DNA from: Hemicentrotus pulcherrimus | Taxonomy: Eukaryota > Echinodermata > Echinoidea > Camarodonta > Strongylocentrotidae | Direction of reading: 5' to 3' | Assembly: GCA_003118195.1 (NCBI GenBank) | Contig: BEXV01000041.1 | Coordinates: forward strand, 407,826 to 471,825 | DNA length: 64,000 bases | Shown here: positions 14,001 to 27,500 of the stretch, piece after piece | How positions within the stretch are numbered: position 1 is the first letter of the stretch | How the letters are laid out: each line of letters opens with the position of its first letter | The notes under the pieces: model-generated | Told to the model about the DNA's origin: nothing | Database searches by the model: none | The model's input: the letters and a program-made list of their open reading frames with translations, nothing else | Made by a program: the position numbers and the translations under genes

Positions 14001-17000
14001 ATTGAATGACAAGGGAATATGACCACAGGTGAGCATTAATGAGGGACATCCTAACTATCATGTTGAGAGCTAAGATCCGTTGTTCAACTAGCTTCATGCA
14101 CTTATGGATGTAACCAAATATTGCTGACAAGATTAAAAGTTTGTCATTTAAATGAAATTTGCAAATAATAAAATAAAAGCAAGTAGATGCCACTTATGCC
14201 CTGAAAGTCAGAAATTAGAAGGACAAAATCAATAATTACAGGCTACAAAAACATCAAAGTCTAACAGGTAAATAGTGAACATTTACAAATAAAATCTAGG
14301 GAGGGGGAGGGGTCAATTGAAAATACCAACTGACATATAGCTTCATTCGTGATATATTGCTGTGTGATGATGTTAAAATTTAGAATGTGGAATAACTAAC
14401 TCAAACATTTCTTTGTAAATTTTATAAAATTCTACAATGTCACCCACCTGGAAATAACCAAAACAAGGTATTTTGTCATAATTATAAAAGTTGGTTCAAC
14501 ATCAAAATTCTAACATATGCATCATAAAAGTTCATGTACTCTCACAAATGATATTCAGGAATGGTTTTAACTTTCATATTCTAGATCATATTATTTCCAT
14601 ACTTAGAGCAATCATGCCAACGTTATACTTGTTCTGTAGCCATTTACACTTTCTTTCCTGAAATTCTTTCAGCATTCAGCCATCAATAACAAAACCAAGC
14701 TTTTTTACCTGGTACTATTCAATGCATCATTATATTAAGGGCTTGCTCACATAAGTACCAGCTACATTTCAAGGAAACCCGTTATATAAATACGTGAAAA
14801 CATGTGTGGATGTCTTTTGACAGAACAGCCTCATACTTTATCACGCTGCTACAATATATTCTCTCAAGAATATCAATTTTTTCCTGCTTTATTTAAATGG
14901 TCTCAACTAAAGATGAGCCAATTATCAGTGCTTTCAAAGTTTTACTCCACATTCTTGTGAAATACCAAATTTTTAAATAATTTGAATTACTACAAAGCAA
15001 GGGCAAACGGTATTACGGGTATACAAACGGGTTCAAGAATGTAGGCAATCTAATTGGTCAAATGACACCATGTGACCAAGCATCATTCCTTCCTACCATG
15101 CCTACTGTGCAAAAAAAGTCCCTTCAAAAATTGGTAACCCACGGCTATAGAGTGATAATGCAACGCTGAGATGAGCATATGCATATTTTTAGCACATACA
15201 AAATTAAGGTGAAATGAAATGCACATGGTTTCAAATGGCAAGGATATTTAAGTAATATTGACTGCCTTCTGGGCAATACGACATATATCGCCCGAACCGA
15301 AGGTGAGGGTGATATATGACAAGTTGTATTGCCCTGAATTAGGCAGTCAATATTACTATTATTAACCACATCAGACATCTAGAGCAAACAAGAAACTCTT
15401 ACTATCTTATACTCTTATATTATGTAGGCTAAAAAGGGTTTCCTAGCATTAGAAGTTGCAAAAACATTGTCGAACCAGCACTGTGCATCCAGTGTTTGAC
15501 TAGCCTACCTGATAGGCGTTGGGCTTTATGGCAAATATTATATACTGATCGCGTTATGGAGACTGACATCGGCGTGGGCGTCAGCCCGAGCGCCTACCAT
15601 CACTGGTCAACTCATCATTATTCATATTATGTGTATCGTATGTGTGACGGGCATATTCTCATGCATGATTCATAAGACTAGCCTTATTTGGTGATCGATC
15701 ACTTTGATTCAACCAATCAAATGTCATCTCCAGTTTCCTCATCGCTCATTGGCCTATTTTGGTCCATGCAACATAAATATTCATGTAAGAGCTTTGCAGG
15801 GGGTTCGTAGATTTTCTACAAACGAAATAATGAACATGAAAGAAAATAAAACTTTTTGCATGCACAAGTGAGGATAGGTGCTCGGGCTGACGCCAGCGCC
15901 AATGTCAGTCTCAATAACGCGATTAGTATACTCGTAAAGCCCGACGCATATCGGATAGGCTAGTGTTTGACGGATTTTGGATATACACTGCAAACAGTGT
16001 GCCTAGGGTGTGATTGTTACGTCACAATAAAGTTCGTGCAAAGTGCACATTTTCTTGTACGCGATGCACGATGTAAATTACAGTAGCTGATGCGTAAATT
16101 ACAGTAGCTGGTGCGCGATGTAAATTACAGCTGACTCTATATTATTGCTCACTAGTTTAACACGCATTTTGCCATTGACTTTTCTGAGCGGGCTAAAATA
16201 TTTGCTCATTGGTTTACTGTATAACCTTACTGACCAGCAAATTACACACAATATCCCGTTGACTTTTTTAGATCGGGCTAAATATTTGTTCATTGGTATA
16301 CTTTGTAACCGTATTGACTGGCAAACTACACACAAAATCCCATTGACTTTTCTGAGCGGTCAATAATATTGTAGTTTTGTTGGCTTATCCATATCAAACC
16401 TTGAGGGCAATAACATTTAAAAATTGCCCTGCTCAGATGTTTGATACGGTTAATAATGAAAAATATCGCAATATATCCTGCTTGCTATTTTCTGGGAATT
16501 TTCCCATTTACAATTGCATAATTTTAGAAACATCGACACAGCCAATGACAAGCAGTTTCACTTCTAAATGCAATGTATTTTCACGGAACAAATGTAACTC
16601 ATATCCTCCAAAAACAGTTGTTCCACTTTCGATACCTAACTCTAAATTGATTACAGACTCAAACCCTTCACCCAACACTATCCCTTAATCTAACCCTAAA
16701 CTGAAGCATAACCAAATCCTAAACCCAAGCCTAACCTAAACCTAACTTCAAACATAACTACATCCTGAACCCTAAAGTCACACTGACCACGAAAAAGCCC
16801 TTGGAGCATATATATCAAAGTAACACTAGAACTGTAGGATCCATAAATTAAAATGATTAGGTTCAGAAGCCACAAGTGGAACTAGCAGTGTCTACTCAAG
16901 CTGCTCCTGTCTGAAAGATTCCAAAAATTGATTTGTGGATGAAATTTATAGATCACACAACTAGAAACTGAAGTTTTACAGTGTCGTAATCCGTTGACCA

Positions 17001-18458
17001 AATGCAAGAGCGTACTTTCTGAAAGTGGTAAGTCCATGGTATGTTGTTATTTGGTGTCCAATACATTACCAAGTATTATGAACATAATTGACAACAAAAA
17101 TATCACTTTCCTTGATACTTAGTGCTATCCAAGCTCTAGTATGGACTGCAAATTAATATAATCATCCGATTTACTCAATCTTAGAAGTGGTCGGTAACAC
17201 AGGGGATAAACCTACTTGGAATTGCCAAATAAAATATTACAGGGTATGAAAACTTGGCTCAATGATGTAAATATGCTTACCTGGCCTGCAGAATGTTGGC
17301 GCCATACCGTTCCCGTGCTTCTCGAAAGACATACGATCCTTCTTCCGCATCCTGGAGACAAACAAAAAAGAAAAGAATTCCATGATAGATCAAGAATAAT
17401 GAAAATAAATTGCATTGTAATAAGAAAATCATGCCTTTTAAGACAGGACTAGCAAGATGATGATGTGTATAATGCTTCCATTAGGATATTAAAATCTTGC
17501 CTTGTACAGAACATGGCAAGAAAACGTATATCACAAAAAATCACCAACGTTAGAAATGCGACATAGGTGTATGTACCGAAGAGCTGCTCTTATCTTAGAG
17601 TTCATATTGGCATAATCCAGTTGGGGGTATCTGTTCACTGATGGGCACTACTACTGTTGCCATCATTCCATTCTCCACAAAATCCCATAGTAATGTCTTC
17701 ATGCCTTCACGATGGTCTTTTTTGCTGCATGTAACTGCAAATTTGCAAAACTTAGAATGGAGATCCTAAGGACGCGCACTTGTATTTTACGACTGATTTT
17801 GTACTTTGGATATATTCAGAGATGTACTGGTACCCAGAAGAATAATTCTAAAGGAATAGATTAGCCGCATGCAAGGTACTGAATGGATAGCAGGTTCAGT
17901 GAAATAACTACACTCTCTATCTATCAGTCAATTAATCTCTCTCTCTCTCTCTCTCTCTCCTCCCTTCTCTCTCTCTCTCTCTCCATCCTAAATTCTTGTT
18001 TCATCACTTTCTGAATTATTAAAAATCTCTCTACAATAGTGTACTCTTTTCACAACTCATAATTCTCTGTCATAAGAGAAGAATCAAATCCATGTCTGTT
18101 TCACAAGCATGTAAATGTAGAATGAAAAAAATTTAAACAGACCTAATACTAGCAAGGTACATATAGGTAAAACATCCTCACAATGGTACTCACAGGTCTA
18201 AAGCAGAAGAGTGTTGATATTTTTGACAACACAAGGTAAAGAATATGTTCACAAATTACAGCACAGAGTAACACAGGACAGAGTACCACAATTCCTTTAC
18301 AAATTCCACAAGAGGGCATTCAAAATTGTAAATGTTGCGAGCAATGCAAATAGTCCCACCTATATCAGCCTTATGGTATTTAAAATGATTGTTAAGCCAA
18401 TTTATCACTTTTAAAAGCTAACTATAGTTTCTTTCTTGTCTCCTTAAAATAGCTTTCC

Positions 18459-18511
<53 letters not shown>

Positions 18512-21500
18512 CTATTTAAACTGAGTGTTTAATTAAAACACAGGGAAGTCCAAACTTTTGAAATAGAGTATGGTACTCCCTGGAAACTGTTCATGACAGC
18601 ATTATGTTTGTATTGGTCCAGTTTCTATTTAAAAGAAAGGCAATGAGTTTGCAAATCATTTCATGAGAAAGATAACAACGGACTGGTTTCTTGGCAAACT
18701 GCTTCAGTAACTCTGAAATGGGTGATTGCTATATATATATGTATGTTTTCCTTTTAATTTGACAATACATATAAGGCTATGAGGTTTCTGTTTCATCAGA
18801 AACACACAATCATTACATCTCTATAATGGAGAGCAACAAAACTAAACTAATTTACAAGAATCAATCAGAAAAATCTAAATTTGAACAATCAGCCTGGCAA
18901 GAAAATGTGAATTTGTACTGTCCTTTGAAGGAATCAAAGAGACGGGTCATTCAAAATCACTAACCCTCATAGATCATTTCACATTTTGTTCTAAAAAGTG
19001 ATGCAATTTTTGATTTTTGCTGTATAGCTTCTATGTATCATAATGCTCTCATTGTACTCTGAAAATAATTTTCAATACACCCTTCGTTCCTATTCACCTC
19101 AGTCTACAGTAATTAAAGCTGTATAATCACTGGTAGCTTCTTCCTTTAATACAAGCATAGCTAGCTATTCAATGTTTTCTTAGCAATCCAGGGAGAGGCC
19201 AACAACTCAAGGGACTCCAATATGTTGAAAAGGTAACAGAGGCATGTGTGAATACCCCCAAAATATTCACTCTTTCAATTAAAAATTTAAAAATAAAGCA
19301 ATAATATGGAGCCTTGGACTAACAATGAATTTATACATAAATATCTTATTCAAGTTTTTTATGCATTGAAAAGTCTGATGTGATTTTGATTACCAGGTTC
19401 ATCATTCCATAATAATTCAATTTTAACTTATTATTACCTGATTACCCGAGGAAGTTTTAATAATTGACTGCGTGGACATCTACCAGCAAGAAACTTTTTC
19501 GCCCCTATTCTTCCTAATCATATTACCAGCCAACTTGAAAGTTTTCACATGCCTTCCACATTAATTCTCCCAGCACCCTCAAAAGATAACATTCTGCAGG
19601 GAAAATACATTCAGAATTAGATAGGGAACTCTATCAATTCTCTTTCAAGACAAGATGACGTCCATGCACATCAAACTTGTTACATCTGCTCTTGGTTTCT
19701 GCAGCCTACTTTATCTCATCACCCCAGAAAATAGACGAGGGAATAGGAGGCTTGAAAATCAAACAATTTACCTAAGAGTTAAGAGTGTTCCAATTACAAC
19801 TACTCCTCATCTTGGGACTAAGTCTGGGCTATTTTAAGAAGTGCCTCATTTTAGGTTGATTAATGGTAAAAGAGAGGGAGCTGTGAGCAACAGAGTGAAG
19901 AGGGTGAGTTCTCCAAGATGCAGGGAGAGAACAGTGAGACTGGAAATAGACAGAGGGGATTGACAAAGGTTTGACCTCACTAAAGTCAGGTGGAGGATAC
20001 TGGTCACTTCTCATGAGAATGAATCATCTTAATCCATATAATACCCATATACACTCTCAATATTGAATAATGGCATCCCATTTTTCAATACAGTCAAAGG
20101 TGCTCACATAGACAGCTCAAATGTACTGAAAAGCTAGGTGACCTTGATAAAGGCCTACCGTAAATCTCCGTGTATAAGACGCACTTTTTTTACCGTCGGG
20201 AAAATTCAAAAGTCGGGGTGCGTCGTATACACAGGTACAGAATATTTTGAGTCCTCAAAATGCANNNNNNNNNNNNNNNNNNNNNNNNNNNNNNNNNNNN
20301 NNNNNNNNNNNNNNNNNNNNNNNNNNNNNNNNNNNNNNNNNNNNNNNNNNNNNNNNNNNNNNNNNNNNNNNNNNNNNNNNNNNNNNNNNNNNNNNNNNNN
20401 NNNNNNNNNNNNNNNNNNNNNNNNNNNNNNNNNNNNNNNNNNNNNNNNNNNNNNNNNNNNNNNNNNNNNNNNNNNNNNNNNNNNNNNNNNNNNNNNNNNN
20501 NNNNNNNNNNNNNNNNNNNNNNNNNNNNNNNNNNNNNNNNNNNNNNNNNNNNNNNNNNNNNNNNNNNNNNNNNNNNNNNNNNNNNNNNNNNNNNNNNNNN
20601 NNNNNNNNNNNNNNNNNNNNNNNNNNNNNNNNNNNNNNNNNNNNNNNNNNNNNNNNNNNNNNNNNNNNNNNNNNNNNNNNNNNNNNNNNNNNNNNNNNNN
20701 NNNNNNNNNNNNNNNNNNNNNNNNNNNNNNNNNNNNNNNNNNNNNNNNNNNNNNNNNNNNNNNNNNNNNNNNNNNNNNNNNNNNNNNNNNNNNNNNNNNN
20801 NNNNNNNNNNNNNNNNNNNNNNNNNNNNNNNNNNNNNNNNNNNNNNNNNNTCTTTTTTTTTTTTTGAATCTCAAAAGTCGGGGTGCGTCTTATACACGGG
20901 TGCGTCTTATACACGGAGATTTACGGTAAATGTTTGTTTTGTACAGGTTTCAATAAAAATTATTTAAAAAAGTGGTCCTCTGTAGTATGTACTTGATACA
21001 GAAATTTTCACTGCACTTCATTCTCATATCAAAAATTGAATCCATTCAGTTCTAAATCTTAATATTAAAAAATTACTTCAATTTGATATTAGCTTTTCAA
21101 CTATCATAAAAGTGCACTTGACCTGTTATAGATATATTACTTTGAGATAATGATTTAAAAAGATTAGTTCCCAAAGTTCTCCAAAATAAAACCAAAAATG
21201 ATAGACATCCAATTATGATAACCAAAAATACTTCACTCATAGTCATACTCTTAAATGAGCACATTTTGGACATAACTATCAGCATCTGTAAGATAAAGTA
21301 CAAGACCGCACGCACGTCCCCAACGAAAAGCTAAATGACCTGTCCTGACACCAATTTATTGAACCCGAAACCATAACAGTTGTTCTATCTGACATTAATC
21401 ATGCAATATCTATCAAGAAGCCCTCGACACAAGTGCAGCACACGTACCACATGACTCTGCACTAGCTTCATACAGGACGATGCATGGTTCTTTAATTTAT

Positions 21501-24500
21501 CATTGGTGTTCTAAGTCAACCTAACAGCTGCAAGCATTACTGGACGTACAAATCATAGTGACATCATCCTGGCTTTCTGATCAATAATGGATCTTCTCCT
21601 TACATTAAGGAGACATATGATGAGTTTGGTAGATGATAGAACTTGGGCTTAAAGGAACAATCATTGCTTGCCTTTGGTTCTATGACTGACATATTCTCCT
21701 TTGATACTAACCAATTTCCCAACTTCAGTACTTGTGAAACACTTAACCTAACCTGTACACGTACACTAACCCTAAATCTACGGTAATCTAAAACCCAATT
21801 GCAACCCTAATTCTGATCCTATACCTTTAATGAACTCGAGTCCAAAACACATGTGGCGAAGAAAAGGTTGGGGCACCCTAACAGACACTCCTTTAGATTC
21901 ACTTCTCAAAACCATTGTGGCTTCTTGGAAATACCTTTGAAACATGTGTTATAGCATTATTCCAGGAACTAAAACAAATTTTGGGTGTTAGATTCTGATT
22001 TCTGTATACTCTAATAATTACCTATTGTTTTACATGACCTTCATTTGAAAAAGAGTTTATCAAAGTAACAGAATATATTCATTAACACTGTAATGATGCA
22101 TTTACCTTATCCCTTTTGAGCTAAGAGGGAATAAATTAAAAAAAATACAAATTTATCAAATTTGAACAAAGCATGCAGAAACATTCTGTCACTTGGCCAA
22201 AAATGTGCCTTCCGTTGCCTATTTTTGGATCGAAAATGTGCCACTTTAAGGACTGTTTTCTGCTCCCACCGTGACATCACCCAAAGGAGTTTGTTGGTTA
22301 GATATCAGCATGTACATCCAACCCAATCTGGCATGTTGTATCATTGCATGAAAGTAAATGTTACACTGGGTGATCAGACATGGAAGACTTTGATTGAAAG
22401 TGAGGAGAGATAAAAAAAAAGCAATTTCAGCGGGAAAGCACTTATTAACAGAGATGACATAGAGGAACTGATATAGCGCCTGCTCATAGTCACAATGGAG
22501 TTAAACTCATTGATGCCCTTTCTGGCTATCAACTAACAAATACAATACCAATATGTATCTTCTTCTATAAAAAGACAGGGTAGTCCACATAATTATACTT
22601 CATTTTAAACAAGAACCAGCAGAAAGGGTGAGATGAGAGCAGAATTGAAAGGACTCACAGAGGATAGAAGAAGGAATGTGAGAAATAATAATTCAATACA
22701 AATTGAATATTTTCAACTTTTCTTTCTTAGAGAATCGTCAAGTGAAGAATCATCTATCACATACAATTTTCATGACGCAAGTTTTCAATCATAATTGTAC
22801 AATGCCTTTTTATTGCTGTCCACCTTCACATACACATATAAAGCATGTACTGGTTAATAATTTTTAATTAATAATTTGTGAACTCATTTACAATTTAAAG
22901 AAGGGGAAAAAAATGTTTCCCCAATAAAATATGGAAAAAATATGGGCTTGTACACAGACCACCTGAGGCATTGAAAGGGCTAAACATCCCAGTACCAGTA
23001 AATGTACAGAAAAAAGATATTGAACATGAGGCCCTTTGGAACAAACCTTCCACTGGTTGGAGCTGGTTTGATCTCCTGCCCCCATATATGCAGGATGTGA
23101 TCATAATGGATCTAATCATACCTGTCCTTGTGAGCTAGTTCTGACAGAGAGACAGCAACACAGCTAGGCCAGTCATCACTAGCTCAACTTGTCAAAATAT
23201 TGTAACCGTAGAGACTTGCCCATGCATAAGATGTTCGCGAATTGGCAAGTGGGTAAGATTAGAAAGTTTCAAGCTGTGAAATAAGTGATTCATAACTGAC
23301 ACAACAAAATCTTTGCCAAATCGCGAAAGTTTTACAAAGAATCATCCAAAGAATCAAAGTTTTCACTCTTGTGAACAAAAATTAGTTATGTATTGGTGTC
23401 AGCTAGGTACCTTGCTAATTCTGATCAGAGGAAATTAGTTTGATCACAACTAGCTCAAGCTAATGTATGATGCAGACAGTGGGCTATTTCACCCTTGCCC
23501 TTGAAAGAATGGCTCAAGCTATAATCCTATGCAAAACAGGGTTTAATTGTTAGCGAAATAACATGCTATTTGGTCATATAGGTAGCTCATTCACACTCAG
23601 TCTATGATATGCTCTGAAAGCTTGAGGATATTCTTCCAAGGAAGCAGAGACTGCTTGACTCGGGCTAATGGAAACAGGACAATCCAAACTTGAGATTAAG
23701 CATGGATTGGTTTACTATCTCAAGCTCCAGTTCAGGCTAATGGGGATGTACCTTGATTCACCATGAACTTTGGACAAAAGAAGGACATCCTGTTGACCTC
23801 CCTACCTGTATACCTTACATGGAATCTGATGCCCGTACCAACGTATCCAAAAAGAATGTTCCAGGAAATGCAATGACGTTAATATAGCATTGATTTACAA
23901 TGTTCTAGGACACTGCCAACATATATAAATATCCAGACTTTACCAAAGGGACACATCCCTATTTTCTAGATGAAAAATAATGCTACTTCCTGCATTAATC
24001 TTTGAATTTTAGATTGAAATGTTATAAAAAAATTGAATGTAGCATGTTCCCATGGACATTTTTATGCATAGTTGTCATCCTATGCTATACAACCCTAAAT
24101 CCAAATAAAGAAAACAGTGATTTATAATCAATCAACCGTCTTCATGTGAAAAGGTTTGTGATATGTTGAGAGCCAGCAGAATATTAAGGCTATGAAAAAT
24201 GATACCTTTTGGGATTTCAGCTGACAATGTCATATTATATTCATTCACCTAATTCTTCATGACTATAATATGAAGAAATAAAAATGAATTGGAAAAGAGA
24301 GGGTTTGATAAGGCATACAGGCACCTTTCATTTCTAGTCTGCTAAGATCCAAAAAGACATGCACTATCCAAGATGACGTTGACTACCGACCTTCTGGCTC
24401 TCAGCAGATAATATGATATTAAATGTCTAGTCATCTACACTTAACCTTTGACTGCTGTATATGAAAACAGGCAGTTTAGAATAAACGAGAGGAAATAGGC

Positions 24501-27500
24501 CCTACTTTTACAATGTTACATAACCAATTTCTTTTTAGTCATCTTAGGGTGCGTTCATGCTTGTTTTTTGAGGTAGAATGAGCGATCGTAAATGCTCATC
24601 GTAATCGCAGTCCCACAGTGAACTGTTTATGCTCACTTCTCTGGCTCCTCCAGGTAATTCTCCTTGGGTGGTCTGCAGCTGGATTCGCAAACCTGCAGTG
24701 TGCATGCTACGTAGACCCACTAGAGGTCAGTGCGTTACTGCGTTGACCCCATTTAAACGCGTTTACAAATCGTAAACGCACCTTTTTGTGAGTTTACAAT
24801 TGGCGATTGTGATCGCCGTTTTTCGGTGATTCTACAAAAGTGAGAAAGGACGCAACCGTGTTTTGAACTAAACACGTATACGATGCCTGATTCTGGCCAG
24901 AAAAAGTTGAGCATGAACACGCCCTAAGAGCAAGAATGGTATCCAGTTATTCACTTTGTGCATAATGATAGGAATTCTCAACATTCTTGCCCTTAGTCGA
25001 TGATGTGATACATGTATTACATAAATATATACACTACATTATAGATGCCCTTGGTTTTGATAAGATGGGGTGGTGTACCTTTAAATGGTTTGCATAAACT
25101 TTTTTTGTTTCCAGGGCAGGTGATTCACAATGTATCTTGAGGTTACTGATTTAGCTCACTGAAAAGGGAAGAATATAATAACAGCATAAAGCATGACCTG
25201 AGTCACTTTGTTTTTGCGGTGTTGAAATTTCCAAAGGATGGATAGAGAGTAACAGCAAAGGCTTCTAATTCTTTAGGGTAAAGAGATATTATCGGTCATG
25301 AGGTTACGGAACTATTTTAGGGTTACTTTGCCCTCTAATCATAGAGCCTTGGGTTATTGCATCCAGAGACTCTCTGATTCTCTATGTATTGAGGGAAAAT
25401 GAGTGTCTGATTGAATCAATTGAAGAGGAAACAGGCCCTAGGATGAAAACTGAAAGACGTTCATTTTCTTCACTTTACAAAGGTCCCTCTACTCTGTTTC
25501 AAAGGCACTATATCACTCGTTCTTTCTGTAATCAACCTGGTCCAAGTTATTTTTTAAATCAATTTGATAGTTGAATGACCCTTGATTCTTTTTTATGCAA
25601 ATTCTATTCATAATGTACCATGTTATAATTAGGCATAAGAGACAATTCTTTATATGATTTGTCTAATACGTTCCGAATTCCTTTGCACTTTCCAACATAG
25701 AGATTACACACTGTTTACCACAGTGAAGACATCACATGGATCCAAACACTTTGTATAACATTCAAAGGTAAAAATATCGATGCAACTTCCCTCCTATATG
25801 TATTACTCATTCTCAAAATGTCATCATTTAGATTACTTGTGTATCCCTATGGTTATAGTGGACTTTCTCATAATGCTTTTGTCGGGTCCAACCAAAGGAA
25901 ATGCTTCTCAAGTCAGACATTGACCCTTGCCATTTATACATGTACGTCACTCCCCATCCCTAAACATGTTCTAGAAATACATGCACTTCTTCTACATACA
26001 AAGAAGGCAAGACTGATTGAAACCCACTCTATTAAAACCCAAACCTCAATACCAATTAGTTCCTTTATGAAAGGGATTTTAACCAATAGTTTCCCTCCCA
26101 GAAACCCCTTTCACACAACCACTGGACTTCCTGAAACAATTATTGTCAAATCAGATCTGATCAGGCACCCATCTTGATTTTTATCTTCATCCGTTATCAA
26201 GCAATAATGACCGTCAAATCAGATCTGATCGGGCAGCCATCTTTATTTTTATCTTCTTCCATTATCAAGGAATAATTAATGTCAAATCGGATCTAATTGG
26301 GCAGCCATTTTGATTTGATTTTCTTCCCTTCTAACTCTTTAATATCAAGGAACAATTACTGTCAATTCAGATCTGATCAGGCGGCCATCTTGATTTTGAT
26401 GGCAGTGATAGCAATCAGAGTGAAAGGGAAACATTGTGCATGCATAGATGAGATCTCACTAGGAACATCCTTCTGTTCATCATGTGAGTCACACTTTAGA
26501 TTTGAGCCCACCTTTGTGGATTGCTTAAACCAGGACACTTTTTGAGTCATTTTGGTTCATTCTGAAGAATATATTTTAAAGGCTCTCTTACACAATGTAC
26601 TTGTTTTTTGTTTGTTTTTTTTTATTTTTTATTTTTTTTTTGGAGGGGGGGGGGNAGTGCAGTTTCCTATAATCCTTTCTTTGTTGTTGAAAATACGAAA
26701 TATCAGGGAGGATTATCACAAGGTGTGTAAATTGTTATTTCATTTACATTGTTTCTTTGCCCACTAAACTAATGCAGGTAGACTAAGAGCGCTTTGACTT
26801 TTCTAAATTGTCAAGTTTTAAAAGTGTTCTTTTTGTTATTTTGGATAATATTTCAAATGGCATTCATTTCTCTTGGTGATCTTGAAACAGAATAGATTGA
26901 TTTTGCCTCCTTGCGTGCCCCATCCTCTACATAACTAGTACCCGCAATCTTAAGTGTCAAGGGTTGAAATGTCAAGAAACCACGTGTCTTTTCTTAAGCA
27001 TACTAAATTAGGCAGCCTTGAAAAGGGGCCCATAATTATGAGTCTTCTTCTTCTTTCATTATCTTACAGAAACCACAATTCTCAAAACTTTGAAAGGTCT
27101 AGGACTGTTCTTTGTCACTATTTGCCAGTGTATTTGTCTTAGTATAGTTACTTCTATAAAGATTCTCTTACTCAAAATCTCAGTGCCCTTTAAAATAAAC
27201 CAAATGGCATTTCATATCTTGGTATTAATCATTCCAGTTATCTAAATAAGGTTCTGGTTCAAAAGACCAAGCAGAGAAAAAAAGGAAACTACAAAATAAA
27301 TGATCCATGACCTTGTGTTCATAATCCTAATGACTCAAGGTAAGACCCCTTCTAGTAATCTCTACAAGCAAGAACAATGATGATGATTAAGACAAATTTA
27401 TTAAGTGCATAAAAAGTTGATGGAAAAAAGTTTATAAGTACTAGTTTAATAAGGTAAATGCAACAAAAACTGAAGTGATATTGATAAGAACGATACAAAG

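Larger units (their letters stand above)
10066..17280 (-). other. Intron between exons 11 and 12
   Basis: 7215 bp. It holds an ATC-rich simple repeat (11166-11228), a long purine tract (11639-11895), a foldback complex (15252-16450) that includes an 84-bp tandem repeat, and the start of a CCCTAA-like tract (16680-16785). The remainder is plain AT-rich intron. Confidence 0.75.

Noticed and set aside
20138..20967. Open frames of 206-263 codons, the longest in the window
   Set aside because: They are almost entirely N translated as X across the assembly gap, inside a transposon-like element.
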